From contig JAMJFV010000022.1 of assembly GCA_023544495.1 (NCBI GenBank), positions 12,924 to 18,397 of the forward strand: 5,474 nucleotides of DNA, in the 5' to 3' direction. The stretch's first letter is position 1, and each line of letters opens with the position of its first letter. Source of the stretch: ANME-2 cluster archaeon (lineage in GTDB: Archaea > Halobacteriota > Methanosarcinia > Methanosarcinales > Methanocomedenaceae). The translations under genes were made by a program, and so were the position numbers. Positions 5,389 to 5,474 of the stretch are shown here, one piece after another. The notes under the pieces were generated by a model, which had not been told where the DNA came from, did not search any database, and saw only the letters and a list, made by a program, of their open reading frames with translations.

Positions 5389-5474
5389 ATGGTCCAAACC
5401 AAGAAGGAAAAGCTGGATCAGGTATTGACCAAATTCATGCAGGTCGGACAGGTGAAGGCAGTGGGTATTGTGAG
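5389..5474 (+). CDS. Probable Roadblock/LC7 domain protein, N-terminal fragment
   Basis: Only 28 codons are inside the window; the gene runs off the right edge. The start ATG follows the STAS gene stop by 9 bp and has a good ribosome site. The visible sequence has an amphipathic helix (LDQVLTKFMQVGQV) followed by a strand (KAVGIV), the usual opening of small Roadblock/LC7 proteins, where a helix precedes the first strand and a following Gly-Leu turn. Such proteins are MglB-like partners or GAPs of small GTPases in prokaryotes and often sit in sensory operons. The assignment rests on a short fragment and could be wrong; another small alpha/beta domain is possible. Co-transcription with the two STAS genes is likely. 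Confidence 0.55.
   Translation, partial: MVQTKKEKLDQVLTKFMQVGQVKAVGIV

Noticed and set aside
4995..5402. Antisense ORF over the end of the single-PAS STAS gene
   Set aside because: It lies fully opposite the STAS and coiled-coil coding sequence and resembles the antisense product of the paralogue (4207-4482), as expected when the sense strands are homologous.

Overview
The window looks like a chromosomal segment of a euryarchaeon, probably of the methanogen/ANME type (Methanomicrobia or Methanosarcinales-like). This is inferred from AT-rich TATA-like promoters, AGGGG/AGGTGG-type ribosome binding sites, T-rich gene ends, a flippase-like membrane protein next to a GT2 glycosyltransferase, and multi-PAS proteins followed by what looks like a Roadblock/LC7 protein. 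No rRNA or marker gene is present, so the taxon is not certain. All genes lie on the + strand.

Left part (1-2167): the 3' end of a flippase-like (LPG synthase TM/UPF0104) membrane protein is followed by a membrane-anchored family 2 glycosyltransferase, a plausible surface-glycan or glycolipid pair. The 646 bp between them are not ordinary spacer. They arose by a tandem duplication of about 440-460 bp that spanned the original gene boundary. Between the intact flippase end and the intact GT start lie a decayed GT 5' end and then a decayed flippase 3' end. Two copies of the original intergenic DNA flank these relics, and a core of about 78 bp is better conserved between the copies than the relic coding DNA.

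Right part (2300-5474): a promoter and strong ribosome binding site precede a 739-residue protein made of five tandem PAS units at an exact 124-residue (372-bp) period, a helical linker and a C-terminal RsbR-like STAS domain. A 50-bp gap separates it from a 269-residue paralogue with one PAS, a longer coiled coil and a related STAS domain. A third gene, cut by the window edge, starts like a Roadblock/LC7 protein. Close spacing and same-strand order suggest one operon. Neither STAS domain has the threonines that RsbT phosphorylates in bacterial RsbR. The cluster may therefore be a stressosome-like sensory scaffold that works without that phospho-switch, possibly linked to a small-GTPase pathway through the Roadblock protein. 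That system-level reading is inference.
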